DNA of 64,000 bases from JBMOKU01 sp049324315 (GTDB lineage Bacteria; Bacillota; Clostridia; Peptostreptococcales; Thermotaleaceae). Location of the stretch: assembly GCA_049324315.1 (NCBI GenBank), contig JBMOKU010000073.1, positions 1 through 64,000 on the forward strand, in the 5' to 3' direction. The translations under genes and the position numbers were made by a program. This document shows, piece after piece, positions 1 through 7,700 of this stretch (position 1 is the stretch's first letter; the number at the start of each line of letters is the position of its first letter). Under the pieces are notes generated by a model. The model did no database searches. It saw nothing but the letters and a program-made list of their open reading frames with translations, and was not told the DNA's origin.

Positions 1-115
1 TTCTCGCTTAGCACCCTGCATTACTGCAACGCACCGAGATTGGCTACCCAGCTCACTGGCGATTACTGGGACGGGACTTTCACCCGCTAGTGTAGTCCAG
101 CTTCGCTGGACGCAC
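1..115 (-). mobile_element. group II intron, 5' end (partial, runs off window)
   Basis: Read on the minus strand, the segment starts with GTGCG (115-111), the usual 5' end of bacterial group II introns. It continues with a small hairpin (GTCCAGC..GCTGGAC) and the GCGGGTGAAAGTCCCG motif typical of intron domain I. The rest of the ribozyme and any reverse transcriptase lie outside the window. The insertion point is directly behind the T-run of the hairpin at 124-161, the target preference known for group IIC introns. The intron identity is recognised by motif only; the class is inferred. Confidence 0.7.
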
Positions 116-122
116 CAAAAAC

Positions 123-162
123 AAAAAGCCGCAAATGAACACCTGTCCATTTGCGGCTTTTC
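123..162 (-). terminator. Rho-independent terminator used as intron target
   Basis: The 14-bp arms at 124-137 and 148-161 (AAAAGCCGCAAATG and its complement) form a strong hairpin with T-rich sequence on both sides. On the minus strand the T-run leads straight into the group II intron 5' end at 115. It is the second terminator behind the leader region at 238-483. Confidence 0.75.
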
Positions 163-237
163 AATATCATATGGTTGCAATGATATGAACAAACAAGGAA
201 CGTTGAAAATCTAATCAACGTTTCATCCCTCATATAC

Positions 238-261
238 AAAAAACCGTGCAAAGAAGCACGG
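238..261 (-). terminator. terminator of the leader/attenuator region
   Basis: On the minus strand CCGTGC (261-256), a six-base loop and GCACGG (249-244) are followed by six T residues. It ends a predicted leader RNA that would begin near 449. Together with the 7-codon ORF and the 13-bp inverted repeat upstream it looks like transcription attenuation. No coding gene lies between it and the hairpin at 124-161; that stretch holds only two more short dyads (near 201-222 and 161-190). Confidence 0.7.
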
Positions 262-303
262 CAGGTATACGATGGAACTATTGAATAACATTGGATTCGC
301 CGG

Positions 304-412
304 TGTTCTTAACTAAGATTTCCTAAAAGACAAGACAAAATAGACCTATCCCAAAAGGAAGGTTTTTTCTCTGTACCCTCGGAAACACTATACAATTCGT
401 TAGTTAAGAACA
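304..412. repeat. 13-bp inverted repeat of the attenuator
   Basis: TGTTCTTAACTAA at 304-316 and its exact complement at 400-412 are separated by 83 bp. In the minus-strand transcript the first arm contains the end and stop codon of the leader peptide. The second arm lies downstream and could be freed or paired depending on ribosome position. Confidence 0.65.
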
Positions 413-423
413 ACCTCAAACAT
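400..423 (-). CDS. putative 7-residue leader peptide (MFEVVLN)
   Basis: A short reading frame ATG..TAA encoding MFEVVLN starts 7 nt behind an AAAGGAG ribosome site (437-431) and just downstream of a near-consensus promoter. Its last codons and stop (400-412) are the upstream arm of a perfect 13-bp inverted repeat whose other arm lies at 304-316. A ribosome stalled on this frame would open that stem. This is the arrangement of ribosome-mediated attenuators ahead of antibiotic-resistance and some biosynthetic genes. The controlled gene is not in the window, and the peptide matches none that I remember. Confidence 0.5.
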   Translation of the reverse strand: MFEVVLN

Positions 424-455
424 AAATTTTCTCCTTTATTGCTTGATACACTATT

Positions 456-483
456 ATTATATGCCATAGAATTTTTTTGTCAA
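456..483 (-). promoter_or_regulatory. consensus sigma-70-type promoter for leader RNA
   Basis: On the minus strand TTGACA (483-478) and TATAAT (461-456) are separated by 16 bp. Both hexamers are perfect. Transcription would start near 449 and run through the leader peptide and the terminator at 238-261. Confidence 0.75.
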
Positions 484-659
484 CGGAAATAGCATAGCAT
501 AATTTAACAATTCTAATCTAATTCTAATCTTACATTAAGGATACTCTAATACTTCCCCTATATAATAAAGCCATAAACAATACAACAGATATTCACCGGA
601 ACCATACAATATTGTAAAATCGGTGAATCCATGTGTAAATAATTTAGGAGGGATTAGAG

Positions 660-1139
660 ATGTCAGCAACACTACAACAAATTGATTTATTAAGAGAAAG
701 GGCAAATGTAAGTTATCAGGATGCAAAGGATGCTTTAGAATCATGCAACTATCAAATCGTGGATGCACTGGTGTATCTCGAAAAGGAAAACAAACTGAAA
801 TTTAAGCAGAAAAAGAAGGAGTGCGAAGGCAAATTCATTGCAAAGGTAAAAGAAATCGTAAGAAAAGGTAATAAGACCAGATTTATTATTCAAAAGAATC
901 AAGCAGACGTTGTTAATCTTTCAGTAACAACAACCGTGGTTATCGGTGTTATTGCAACGCCGGTGGTTGTCTTCGGAATCCCGGCTGCACTGATTACAAA
1001 CCATAAAATCAAAATAGAAAAAGAAAACGGCGAAGATGTCAACGTAAATAAAATCTTTGACAAGGTATCTACAGCGGTAAATTCAATGACTGACAAGTTA
1101 AATACCACAGATGAGCAGAAGGTAGATATTACGAAATAA
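660..1139 (+). CDS. DUF4342 domain protein with UBA-like N-terminus
   Basis: A 159-residue protein. Residues about 6-43 look like a UBA/EF-Ts N-type three-helix domain (ANVSYQDAKDALESCNYQIVDAL). Residues about 56-120 match the DUF4342 pattern: a basic stretch, then a hydrophobic Val/Ile-rich segment (about 84-112) that could be a membrane-associated strand or helix. The C-terminal 40 residues are polar and probably flexible. The start is supported by AGGAGGG at 646-652. A TATAAT at 561-566 could be the -10 element. It stands alone and ends at two tandem hairpins. Function is unknown; the family is common in Firmicutes. Confidence 0.75.
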   Translation: MSATLQQIDLLRERANVSYQDAKDALESCNYQIVDALVYLEKENKLKFKQKKKECEGKFIAKVKEIVRKGNKTRFIIQKNQADVVNLSVTTTVVIGVIATPVVVFGIPAALITNHKIKIEKENGEDVNVNKIFDKVSTAVNSMTDKLNTTDEQKVDITK

Positions 1140-1150
1140 GCCCACGCGGA

Positions 1151-1216
1151 AGCAGAAGATTAACGCTTCTGCTCCCATCCCATAAACCTACATGCAAATG
1201 TAGGTTATTTATTTAT
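1151..1216 (+). terminator. tandem hairpins / terminator after DUF4342 gene
   Basis: The first hairpin has arms AGCAGAAG at 1151-1158 and 1166-1173. The second has 9-bp arms at 1185-1193 and 1198-1206 around a GCAA tetraloop and runs into an A/T-rich tail. It separates the gene from the two-component operon. Confidence 0.65.
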
Positions 1217-1272
1217 AGGAAAGGATAGGATATAATCTAAACAATAACGTAGATATACAGGAGGGAAAATCC

Positions 1273-1956
1273 ATGACTCCCCGCAAAATACTTATCGTAG
1301 AAGATGAAGTGAAAATTGCCCGCTTTCTTGAACTGGAGCTGCAGTATGAAGGGTATGCCGTTGAACAGGCCCACGATGGACGTACCGGTCTACAGAAAGC
1401 ACTGGAAAGAGACGTAGATCTGGTAGTACTGGACGTTATGCTGCCGGGTCTTAATGGTATGGAAGTGTGCCGCCGCATCCGCCAATCCTCTGACATCCCC
1501 ATCATTATGCTGACCGCTAAGGATCAAACCATGGATAAGGTCATGGGATTGGATATTGGTGCTGATGATTATGTAACAAAGCCCTTTGCCATCGAGGAGC
1601 TTCTTGCACGTATTCGAGTGGCATTAAAAAGGAAAACCCCTCTCTCGCTTCAAAGCAAGACACTTTCCATCGATGGATTAACCTTGGACATTGACCGGCA
1701 TATGGCTTCATATGGGGACGAAGTTATAGATTTGACCAAGCGAGAGTATGACTTATTGCAATACCTTATGGAAAACCAAAATATTGTTCTTTCCAGGGAC
1801 AAAATCCTTGAGACCGTTTGGGGTTACGACTATATGGGAGACACCAATGTTGTAGACGTCTACGTCCGCTATCTCAGGAGCAAGATAGACGATAAATATG
1901 ATAAAAAGTTCATTCATACCATCAGGGGGGTAGGATACCTTTTTAGAGGTGAATAA
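1273..1956 (+). CDS. OmpR/PhoB-family response regulator
   Basis: A 227-residue response regulator. The receiver domain (about 4-118) has the acidic pair E10-D11, the phospho-acceptor D54 in VVLDVMLPG, and the conserved Lys in DDYVTKPF. A winged-helix DNA-binding domain follows (about 130-225, ending IRGVGYLF). The ribosome site CAGGAGGG precedes the ATG. It overlaps or abuts the histidine kinase gene, so the two form one operon. No target genes are obvious nearby; the stimulus is unknown. Confidence 0.93.
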   Translation: MTPRKILIVEDEVKIARFLELELQYEGYAVEQAHDGRTGLQKALERDVDLVVLDVMLPGLNGMEVCRRIRQSSDIPIIMLTAKDQTMDKVMGLDIGADDYVTKPFAIEELLARIRVALKRKTPLSLQSKTLSIDGLTLDIDRHMASYGDEVIDLTKREYDLLQYLMENQNIVLSRDKILETVWGYDYMGDTNVVDVYVRYLRSKIDDKYDKKFIHTIRGVGYLFRGE

Positions 1957-1957
1957 A

Positions 1958-3436
1958 ATGAAATTGCTTATTTTGATCATTCAAAAGACCTTGTTGATGT
2001 TTTTATATATTATTGGAAAAGTATTTAGCTCCTTACCCTTCATAGGCAAAGGCCTGGCGGCAGTTTTTATAGATGCTAGGAAACGCATCAAAAGATTGTT
2101 CCGATTTTCCATCACCTTTAAAATTACGGTTGTTTACGGTTTTATGTTGACCTTGGTCATTCTATTAACCAGCAGCAGCGCCATCTTAGGATTTCGGTTG
2201 TATTTAATTCAGCAAAGCAAATCCACTGTGGTTAAAAACATGACCATCGCATCAGATCTATTAAAGGAAAACCCTCGCGTCTTCGAAAACAAGTTCAACA
2301 GCCTTTCCCAGCAGGAAGACTTAATCATAACGGTTTTCAACAACGATAAAAAAACCGTATTCACCACAGATAAAGAGAATGAAAAAATACCTTTTTTGAA
2401 GACGGATGAAACAGCAGAAATTGATAATCAGCAAACAGTTGTTATGAATCAGCGGGTAACGATACAGGACCAACCCTATTATATTCAATTATCTAGGAGT
2501 CTTGAAAAAGAAAATCTATATACGCTAATCCTATCTGTTGTGTTCTTGGCAGTGAATGGAATCGGTATCATCATTATCATTCTGTTTGGCTCAAAAATAA
2601 GCAGAAGGATGCTTAGTCCCATTGAAAAAATGACAGATACTGTTAAAGCCATATCGATTCAAGATTTGGATACCCGACTGGATATAAGCGGTTCCCATGA
2701 TGAGCTAAAGGATTTAGCGGAAACCTTCAATGAGATGCTGGATAGAATACAAGATGCCTATGATCGACAGAACCAATTTGTTTCAGATGCTTCCCACGAG
2801 TTGAGAACACCCATATCCGTCATACAGGGCTATGCAAACCTACTGGATCGATGGGGCAAAGACGACAGAAAGGTTTTGGAAGAGTCTATCGGTGCTATCC
2901 GCAGCGAATCGCAGAACATGAAGGATCTGGTCGAGAAATTATTATTTCTTGCCCGAAGTGATAAAAATCTACAAAGAATTGAGAAAGAAAAGTTTTCCTT
3001 TAACCAGTTGATCGAAGAAGTTGTGAGAGAAACAAAGCTCATTGATACAAATCATGAGATCATCAGTGAAAACACAGAACCCGTAGAACTCTATGCTGAT
3101 AAAAGGCTCATCAAACAGGCCTTACGGGTTTTTATCGACAACAGTGTTAAATATACACCTCCTGGCGGCAGTATCCGTATTGCAGCCTTTTCTCAGAAAA
3201 ACAAAGTCGCTGTTATCATAGAGGATACAGGTATTGGCATCCCTGAGGAAGACATCCCTTACATCTTTGATCGATTTTATCGCTCCGACAAATCCAGAAC
3301 CAAGGAGAGCGGAGGCCATGGCCTGGGTCTAACGATTGCCAAATGGGTGATTGACCGGCATCAGGGTACCATAGACGTTCACAGTGCTGTCCAAAAGGGT
3401 ACAAAGATTACGATCTATCTTCCCCTTTCAACATAA
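1958..3436 (+). CDS. sensor histidine kinase (HAMP-HisKA-HATPase)
   Basis: A membrane histidine kinase of 492 residues if translation starts at the ATG at 1958. The GTG at 1949 adds three residues but lies inside the likely ribosome site AGAGGTG, so I prefer the ATG. An N-terminal amphipathic/hydrophobic stretch is followed by a transmembrane segment (about 55-85), an extracytoplasmic loop of about 100 residues, a second transmembrane segment (about 188-212), HAMP, the HisKA box SHELRTP with phospho-His near residue 280, and an HATPase domain with N, G1 (DTGIGIP) and G2 (GHGLGL) boxes. It partners the regulator just upstream. Confidence 0.92.
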   Translation: MKLLILIIQKTLLMFLYIIGKVFSSLPFIGKGLAAVFIDARKRIKRLFRFSITFKITVVYGFMLTLVILLTSSSAILGFRLYLIQQSKSTVVKNMTIASDLLKENPRVFENKFNSLSQQEDLIITVFNNDKKTVFTTDKENEKIPFLKTDETAEIDNQQTVVMNQRVTIQDQPYYIQLSRSLEKENLYTLILSVVFLAVNGIGIIIIILFGSKISRRMLSPIEKMTDTVKAISIQDLDTRLDISGSHDELKDLAETFNEMLDRIQDAYDRQNQFVSDASHELRTPISVIQGYANLLDRWGKDDRKVLEESIGAIRSESQNMKDLVEKLLFLARSDKNLQRIEKEKFSFNQLIEEVVRETKLIDTNHEIISENTEPVELYADKRLIKQALRVFIDNSVKYTPPGGSIRIAAFSQKNKVAVIIEDTGIGIPEEDIPYIFDRFYRSDKSRTKESGGHGLGLTIAKWVIDRHQGTIDVHSAVQKGTKITIYLPLST

Positions 3437-3437
3437 A

Positions 3438-3483
3438 AGACACCATTACATCCGGCCTTTATATAACCGTTGTAATGGTGTCT
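3438..3483. terminator. bidirectional terminator between kinase and msrA
   Basis: Perfect 13-bp arms AGACACCATTACA (3438-3450) and its complement (3471-3483) lie between two convergent genes. Confidence 0.75.
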
Positions 3484-3489
3484 ATTCTA

Positions 3490-4152
3490 TTATTTTCCAT
3501 ATCCTTGGACAATTTCTACCAACCTTTTATTCGCCCTTTCTGACAAACCAAATCTTTCTGTCTCTTCCTCCAGCTCTATTATGCTGCCGTATCCCTTGAT
3601 ATAGCCATTAATTTTTGCTGCAGCCGTTGAATTAACAAAGTCCTTGATATGAGGGTACATCTGCCTAAATTCCTTTTCAATTTCCGGTACTAATTGGAGA
3701 TAATATTTCTGATGATACCCCTCCGCCAGATAAAATGTATGGTAGGGATTGATCTCCGTATAAAACACGACCTTCTTTTTGTTTTCTTCTCTTTCTTTCG
3801 CCTCTAAGACAGCCATTCTTTGCTCTTCATTGTGATAAAGAATCATGGACATGTACTGTCGAGACCACGCCTTGCATTCCGGCTCATGCTCCTCCCAAAA
3901 TATTTTCAATAGATCCCCGTAGGTAACCTGTCCAGGATCATAGTCTATTTGGACCATTTCCGTATGGTCTCCCAATTGATGATAAGTGGGATTCTCCTTG
4001 GTTCCTCCCGCATATCCCACACGGGTATGATATACGCCTTTTAACAGCCCGAACCGGGCATCCGGACCCCAAAATCATCCTAGTCCAAAGGTAGCTGTTT
4101 CTAAATGCAACGGCACTTCCAAATCTATTGAGGGTAATCGTTTTGTCTCCAT
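3490..4152 (-). CDS. msrA: selenoprotein peptide methionine sulfoxide reductase MsrA (UGA = Sec26)
   Basis: MsrA reduces methionine-S-sulfoxide in proteins. The frame is interrupted by one in-frame TGA (4077-4075) at exactly the catalytic Cys of the GCFWGPDA motif: upstream ETATFGLG, TGA, then FWGPDARFGLLKGVYHTRVGYAGG, all in one frame. Reading TGA as selenocysteine gives 220 residues starting at the ATG at 4152, which has a GGAG ribosome site 8 nt upstream. A hairpin right after the UGA fits a bacterial SECIS. Only one Cys remains (HEPECKAW) and no C-terminal resolving Cys, as in 1-Cys selenoprotein MsrA of Alkaliphilus oremlandii. Automatic callers would give a truncated 176-residue protein. 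Selenocysteine machinery is not in the window. Confidence 0.88.
4035..4077 (-). promoter_or_regulatory. predicted bacterial SECIS element of msrA
   Basis: Right after the UGA (4077-4075) the mRNA can form GCCCG-GUU-CGGGC. The apical loop begins with G and lies about 20 nt from the UGA, within the spacing known for bacterial SECIS elements. The hairpin is inside the coding sequence and its amino acids match the family. Confidence 0.65.
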
Positions 4153-4236
4153 GCTGCGATCTCCTTTTTGTATGTTTTCATTTTGATAATATACCCAATT
4201 CATGTCCAGACTATCACTAGAACTGTGAGAGCAAAG

Positions 4237-4262
4237 CGGGCGAACACTGTTCGTCCCTACAA
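4237..4262. repeat. REP-like palindrome (TTGTAGGG..CCCG family)
   Basis: CGGGCGAACACTGTTCGTCC followed by CTACAA contains the palindrome GGGCGAACactgTTCGTCCC. It belongs to the interspersed family also seen at 27387, 54738, 54785, 54835 and 56968. Confidence 0.6.
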
Positions 4263-4310
4263 TTATGTTATCCACAGAAGTTCTGTACAAACTACTTTCT
4301 TAATGACAAA

Positions 4311-4343
4311 AAGGAACTGTGTCCTTTTTTCACACAGTTCCTT
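4311..4343. terminator. terminator after EAL-HDOD gene
   Basis: Arms AAGGAACTGTG (4311-4321) and complement (4333-4343) flank a T-rich loop. On the minus strand the hairpin is followed by TTTTTGTC just downstream of the 4351-5577 gene. Confidence 0.7.
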
Positions 4344-4350
4344 ATACGCA

Positions 4351-5577
4351 TCAGTGTATGTAGTCCATATACGCCATAAGCTCATCAGCCCATTTAATCG
4401 CATCAAAATATAATTCGGGAAGGATCTTATCATCAACATCCAACTTCTGTGCATACCGTCCAACGTCTTCCCATAACCCTCTCTCATATAGCAGCATCAG
4501 CTGGTACAAATCAAAGAACACACTATTTCTGCCGAGCATTGTATTCTTAATGTCTTCTGACAGCGGCAGTTCCTTTAAGACCTCTTCCATCGGCGTTTCT
4601 AATATAGCATCTACAATAGACATTAATCCCATCAACATGACTTCATATTTTCTATCTCTGAAACTTGAATGCAAAGCTAATAGTTCACCAAGCTTCGAAC
4701 GCAAAAGAGCAATCCTTACCAGTTCACTGGGCTTGTCGTTTCCCATTTCCTGAACCATGATCAGAGATATCCATCTCTCAATTTCTTTTAATCCCAAAAT
4801 GGCCAGGGCATGTTTGATAGAATGTACTTCTTTAATAAGGGTAAATTTCGAATTGACTAATCTTAACAACTTATACGTTAAACCAACATCATATTCTATA
4901 ACATTCGCAATTCGATCAAAGGATGGCTCTTCACAATTAAGTTCTTGAAGAATCTGTATGTACTTTGTACTATTCTCCTTAAATTTCTTTCGTCTCATAA
5001 TAACCGGCTTGCTGAAGAAATACCCTTGAAACAGTTGAAAACCCATTTCCAAAGCCCATCGAAAAACCTCATCGTTTTCTACCTTTTCCGCAAGGAATGT
5101 TTTTTTTCCATCATTCCATGTATCAATGATTGTTTTGATATTTTCCCTATCATTTAACAGCATATCTACCTTAATGATATCACATAGTTCTACCAGCTCT
5201 TTATACGGATAATCATAAACAAAATCATCTAAAACAATGGTATATCCTGCAGCTTTCATTTCTTTAATCTTCTCTAAGAAAGCCTGATCTACCACAATAT
5301 TTTCTATGAGTTCAATTGCAATAATATCTTTATTGAAGATCATAGGAATATCTCGATGGATAAGCTCCTTATCAAAATTTACGAACGCTTTGCTTTGGCC
5401 AACCAGATTCGAGATTCCAATAGAGAAATAACTGTTTACCAGTAATATGGATGTGGCAATACTCGAACTTACGCTGTTGTCGAAAAAATTCCTATTCCCA
5501 TCACGATACAGAAGTTCATAGGCCACAACTTCCTTATCTTTATTGAAAATCGGCTGCCTTGCGACGAAAACTTCCAT
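4351..5577 (-). CDS. EAL-HDOD signalling protein (YuxH-like)
   Basis: A 408-residue protein with an N-terminal EAL-like half (about 1-200, starting FVARQPIFN) and a C-terminal HDOD domain (about 205-390). The EAL signature is replaced by YELLYR, and LDDFVYD/VDMLL keep only part of the metal-binding set, so c-di-GMP hydrolysis is unlikely. It is probably a c-di-GMP-binding or scaffold protein, as proposed for B. subtilis YuxH and related HDOD proteins. It is monocistronic, with its own terminator. What it regulates cannot be told from the window. Confidence 0.88.
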   Translation of the reverse strand: MEVFVARQPIFNKDKEVVAYELLYRDGNRNFFDNSVSSSIATSILLVNSYFSIGISNLVGQSKAFVNFDKELIHRDIPMIFNKDIIAIELIENIVVDQAFLEKIKEMKAAGYTIVLDDFVYDYPYKELVELCDIIKVDMLLNDRENIKTIIDTWNDGKKTFLAEKVENDEVFRWALEMGFQLFQGYFFSKPVIMRRKKFKENSTKYIQILQELNCEEPSFDRIANVIEYDVGLTYKLLRLVNSKFTLIKEVHSIKHALAILGLKEIERWISLIMVQEMGNDKPSELVRIALLRSKLGELLALHSSFRDRKYEVMLMGLMSIVDAILETPMEEVLKELPLSEDIKNTMLGRNSVFFDLYQLMLLYERGLWEDVGRYAQKLDVDDKILPELYFDAIKWADELMAYMDYIH

Positions 5578-5799
5578 CCTAGCTCACCTCCTAAATACTT
5601 CTTTGCATATCTAGTGATATCTAACCCAGAGTACATATGTCGGAGATAATTCATTTTTTCGGAGTTTTTTCATCTAGCAATTTGTTGATCTTCGCTTATC
5701 CTATTTTGCAGTGTTATCACTACAAACGCATCTTGATTTTTTCGAAATATTTCGTTAATTCCATTATACACTACTTCTGTCGTTTTTTGTAGTATTTTG

Positions 5800-6738
5800 C
5801 TATAGAGGGATATATGTTTTTAATAGTTTCATTTCACCAACCAATGTATATGATCCTAAAGTGGCAGGGATTAATAAGCTATCTCCCATACGAATCATTT
5901 CTGTGCCTTCTTTATACCTGATTTCCCCCTCCCCTTCTGTACAGGTAAAGATGGAGAACCTCTCCTGTTCGCTGACTTCTGAACAAGAGGTGTAAACATC
6001 ATATTGTTCAATAATGAATTTATCACATGTGCATTTCACAGTTTTTCTATATTGGCTATTTTCCTCAACGAACCGATCAACACTTTTCTTTCCCATCAAA
6101 TGAAAATCAATGACATCCAGTGCCTTTTCGATCTGCAGTTCTCTGCCCCTGTTGTAATCATATACACGATAGGTAGTGTCACTGTTCTGTTGTATCTCTG
6201 CAATGACGATCCCTTTACCGATGGCATGGACAAGACCGCTTTGAATAAAGAAGAAATCACCCTTTTTAACAGGTATCACATTCAGATAGGACTCTAAATT
6301 CCCCTGTTGTATAGCTTGGGCAAACTGCTCTTTTGTGCAGTCTTTCGTTCCTACCACAAGGACAGCGCCTTCTTCCGCCTCTATGATATACCAAGCCTCT
6401 GTCTTCCCCATTTCCCCTTCATGCTCTTGGGCATACGCATCATCTGGATGGACTTGAATCGAAAGGGTATCCATGGCATTAATCAGCTTAACAAGCAAGG
6501 GAAAGCTTCGTGCATCAAATCGGGTGCCTAGGATTCTATTTCCTTCTTGTTTGATCACTTCATCCAGTGCCAATCCCTTAAACGCGCCATTGGCTATCAT
6601 ACTGGTTCCGTTAGGATGACACGCCACATCCCAGCTTTCTCCAATATTTCCTTGGGGTAGATCCTTCCGAAATGGCCCAAATCCCCTTCCACCCCATATC
6701 TTTTCAAAATAAATAGGCTCGAACTTGATTGGATACAT
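5800..6738 (-). CDS. manA: class I mannose-6-phosphate isomerase
   Basis: A 312-residue zinc enzyme interconverting mannose-6-phosphate and fructose-6-phosphate. It has the ManA motifs of the short Bacillus-type class I family: YFEKIWGGR at the N-terminus, zinc-ligand segments LSIQVHPDD and GKTEAWY, SGLVHAIG, and the downstream NSDTTYRVYDY(N)R. Length matches the family (about 315). Transcribed alone, divergently from the serine dehydratase genes. No mannose PTS is adjacent. Confidence 0.93.
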   Translation of the reverse strand: MYPIKFEPIYFEKIWGGRGFGPFRKDLPQGNIGESWDVACHPNGTSMIANGAFKGLALDEVIKQEGNRILGTRFDARSFPLLVKLINAMDTLSIQVHPDDAYAQEHEGEMGKTEAWYIIEAEEGAVLVVGTKDCTKEQFAQAIQQGNLESYLNVIPVKKGDFFFIQSGLVHAIGKGIVIAEIQQNSDTTYRVYDYNRGRELQIEKALDVIDFHLMGKKSVDRFVEENSQYRKTVKCTCDKFIIEQYDVYTSCSEVSEQERFSIFTCTEGEGEIRYKEGTEMIRMGDSLLIPATLGSYTLVGEMKLLKTYIPL

Positions 6739-7007
6739 ATCTTAACTCCTTTTTCTATATATTATAAAATTTTGTATCTGCATTTACACCTACATGATAC
6801 ATTCGATATCATCTCTTTTATTTCCTTTTTTAAGAAAAATATCTCTCGTAATGATTAACCATTATCCAATTTGTGCATCTTAGTTGGTAGTGATTGATTT
6901 CTTTTATCAAAAAGGATAAACTATATCATGAATGTAGACTTCATTTTGCTGGTAAAATCAGCTCGTTATAATGCTAATGATAAATTTTGATTAAGGGGAA
7001 GATCTTT

Positions 7008-7700
7008 ATGAAAAACTATAGTGTATTTGATATTTTAGGCCCCGTTATGATCGGACCTTCCAGCTCCCATACTGCAGGAGCAGCTAGGCTGGGGAAGGTA
7101 GCTCGATACATTGCAGGCACGGATTTTCACAGCGTAACCTTTCATCTTCATGGTTCCTTTGCTAAAACCTATAAAGGACATGGCACAGATCGTGCCTTGG
7201 TTGCAGGGATTCTTGGAATGGAACCCCACGATGAAAAGCTGAGGAATGCATTGCAAATCGCTGAGGATATGGGCATCACCATCAAATTTTCAGAAGCAGA
7301 TTTAGGTTATGTCCACCCTAATACTGTAAAAATCGTTTTTCATAAAAACGATGGACAGCAGGCAGAGATCATCGGCTCCTCCATTGGCGGCGGCAATATT
7401 GTCATTACAAATATTGATGGCTACGAGGTTGCCTTCACAGGCGAATACGCCACCATGTTCATTCGCCATTACGACAAAAAAGGCGCTATCAGCAATGTAA
7501 CGACCCTTTTAGCCCTTCACGGTATCAACATTGCTACCATGAAAGTAAGTCGTACCAGTAAAGGCTTAGAAGCTTCCATGATTATTGAAACCGACGGCAT
7601 CTTAAAGCCTGATGATGTAGAGAAGATCTCCGCATTAGAAAACATTATTTCCGTTCGAGCAATCAACCCGATCAAAGAGGAGGGTTCTGATGTACAATAG
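7008..7700 (+). CDS. sdaAB: L-serine dehydratase, beta subunit
   Basis: A 230-residue beta subunit of the two-subunit Fe-S L-serine dehydratase, which converts L-serine to pyruvate and ammonia. The N-terminal domain carries GPVMIGPSSSHTAGAARLG, and a C-terminal ACT domain covers about 155-225 (GAISNVTTLLALHGINIA). The ATG at 7008 has AAGGGGAAG upstream and replaces a TTG candidate 21 nt earlier. A TATAAT at 6967-6972 is a likely -10 box with a weak -35. It overlaps sdaAA by 11 nt, so the subunits are translationally coupled. Confidence 0.93.
   Translation: MKNYSVFDILGPVMIGPSSSHTAGAARLGKVARYIAGTDFHSVTFHLHGSFAKTYKGHGTDRALVAGILGMEPHDEKLRNALQIAEDMGITIKFSEADLGYVHPNTVKIVFHKNDGQQAEIIGSSIGGGNIVITNIDGYEVAFTGEYATMFIRHYDKKGAISNVTTLLALHGINIATMKVSRTSKGLEASMIIETDGILKPDDVEKISALENIISVRAINPIKEEGSDVQ

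Noticed and set aside
304..412. 13-bp inverted repeat as ends of an 85-bp insertion element
   Set aside because: One arm coincides with the 3' end of a leader ORF with promoter and ribosome site, so an attenuator explains it better. No target duplication is visible.
3490..4152. msrA as a pseudogene broken by a nonsense mutation
   Set aside because: The single stop lies exactly at the catalytic residue, all other motifs are intact, and a SECIS-like hairpin follows. Selenoprotein MsrA is known in close relatives.
4075..4290. Separate 71-residue reading frame on the minus strand ending at the TGA
   Set aside because: Its last 26 codons are the true N-terminus of MsrA; the TGA is read as selenocysteine. 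Upstream of the ATG at 4152 the frame has no ribosome site.
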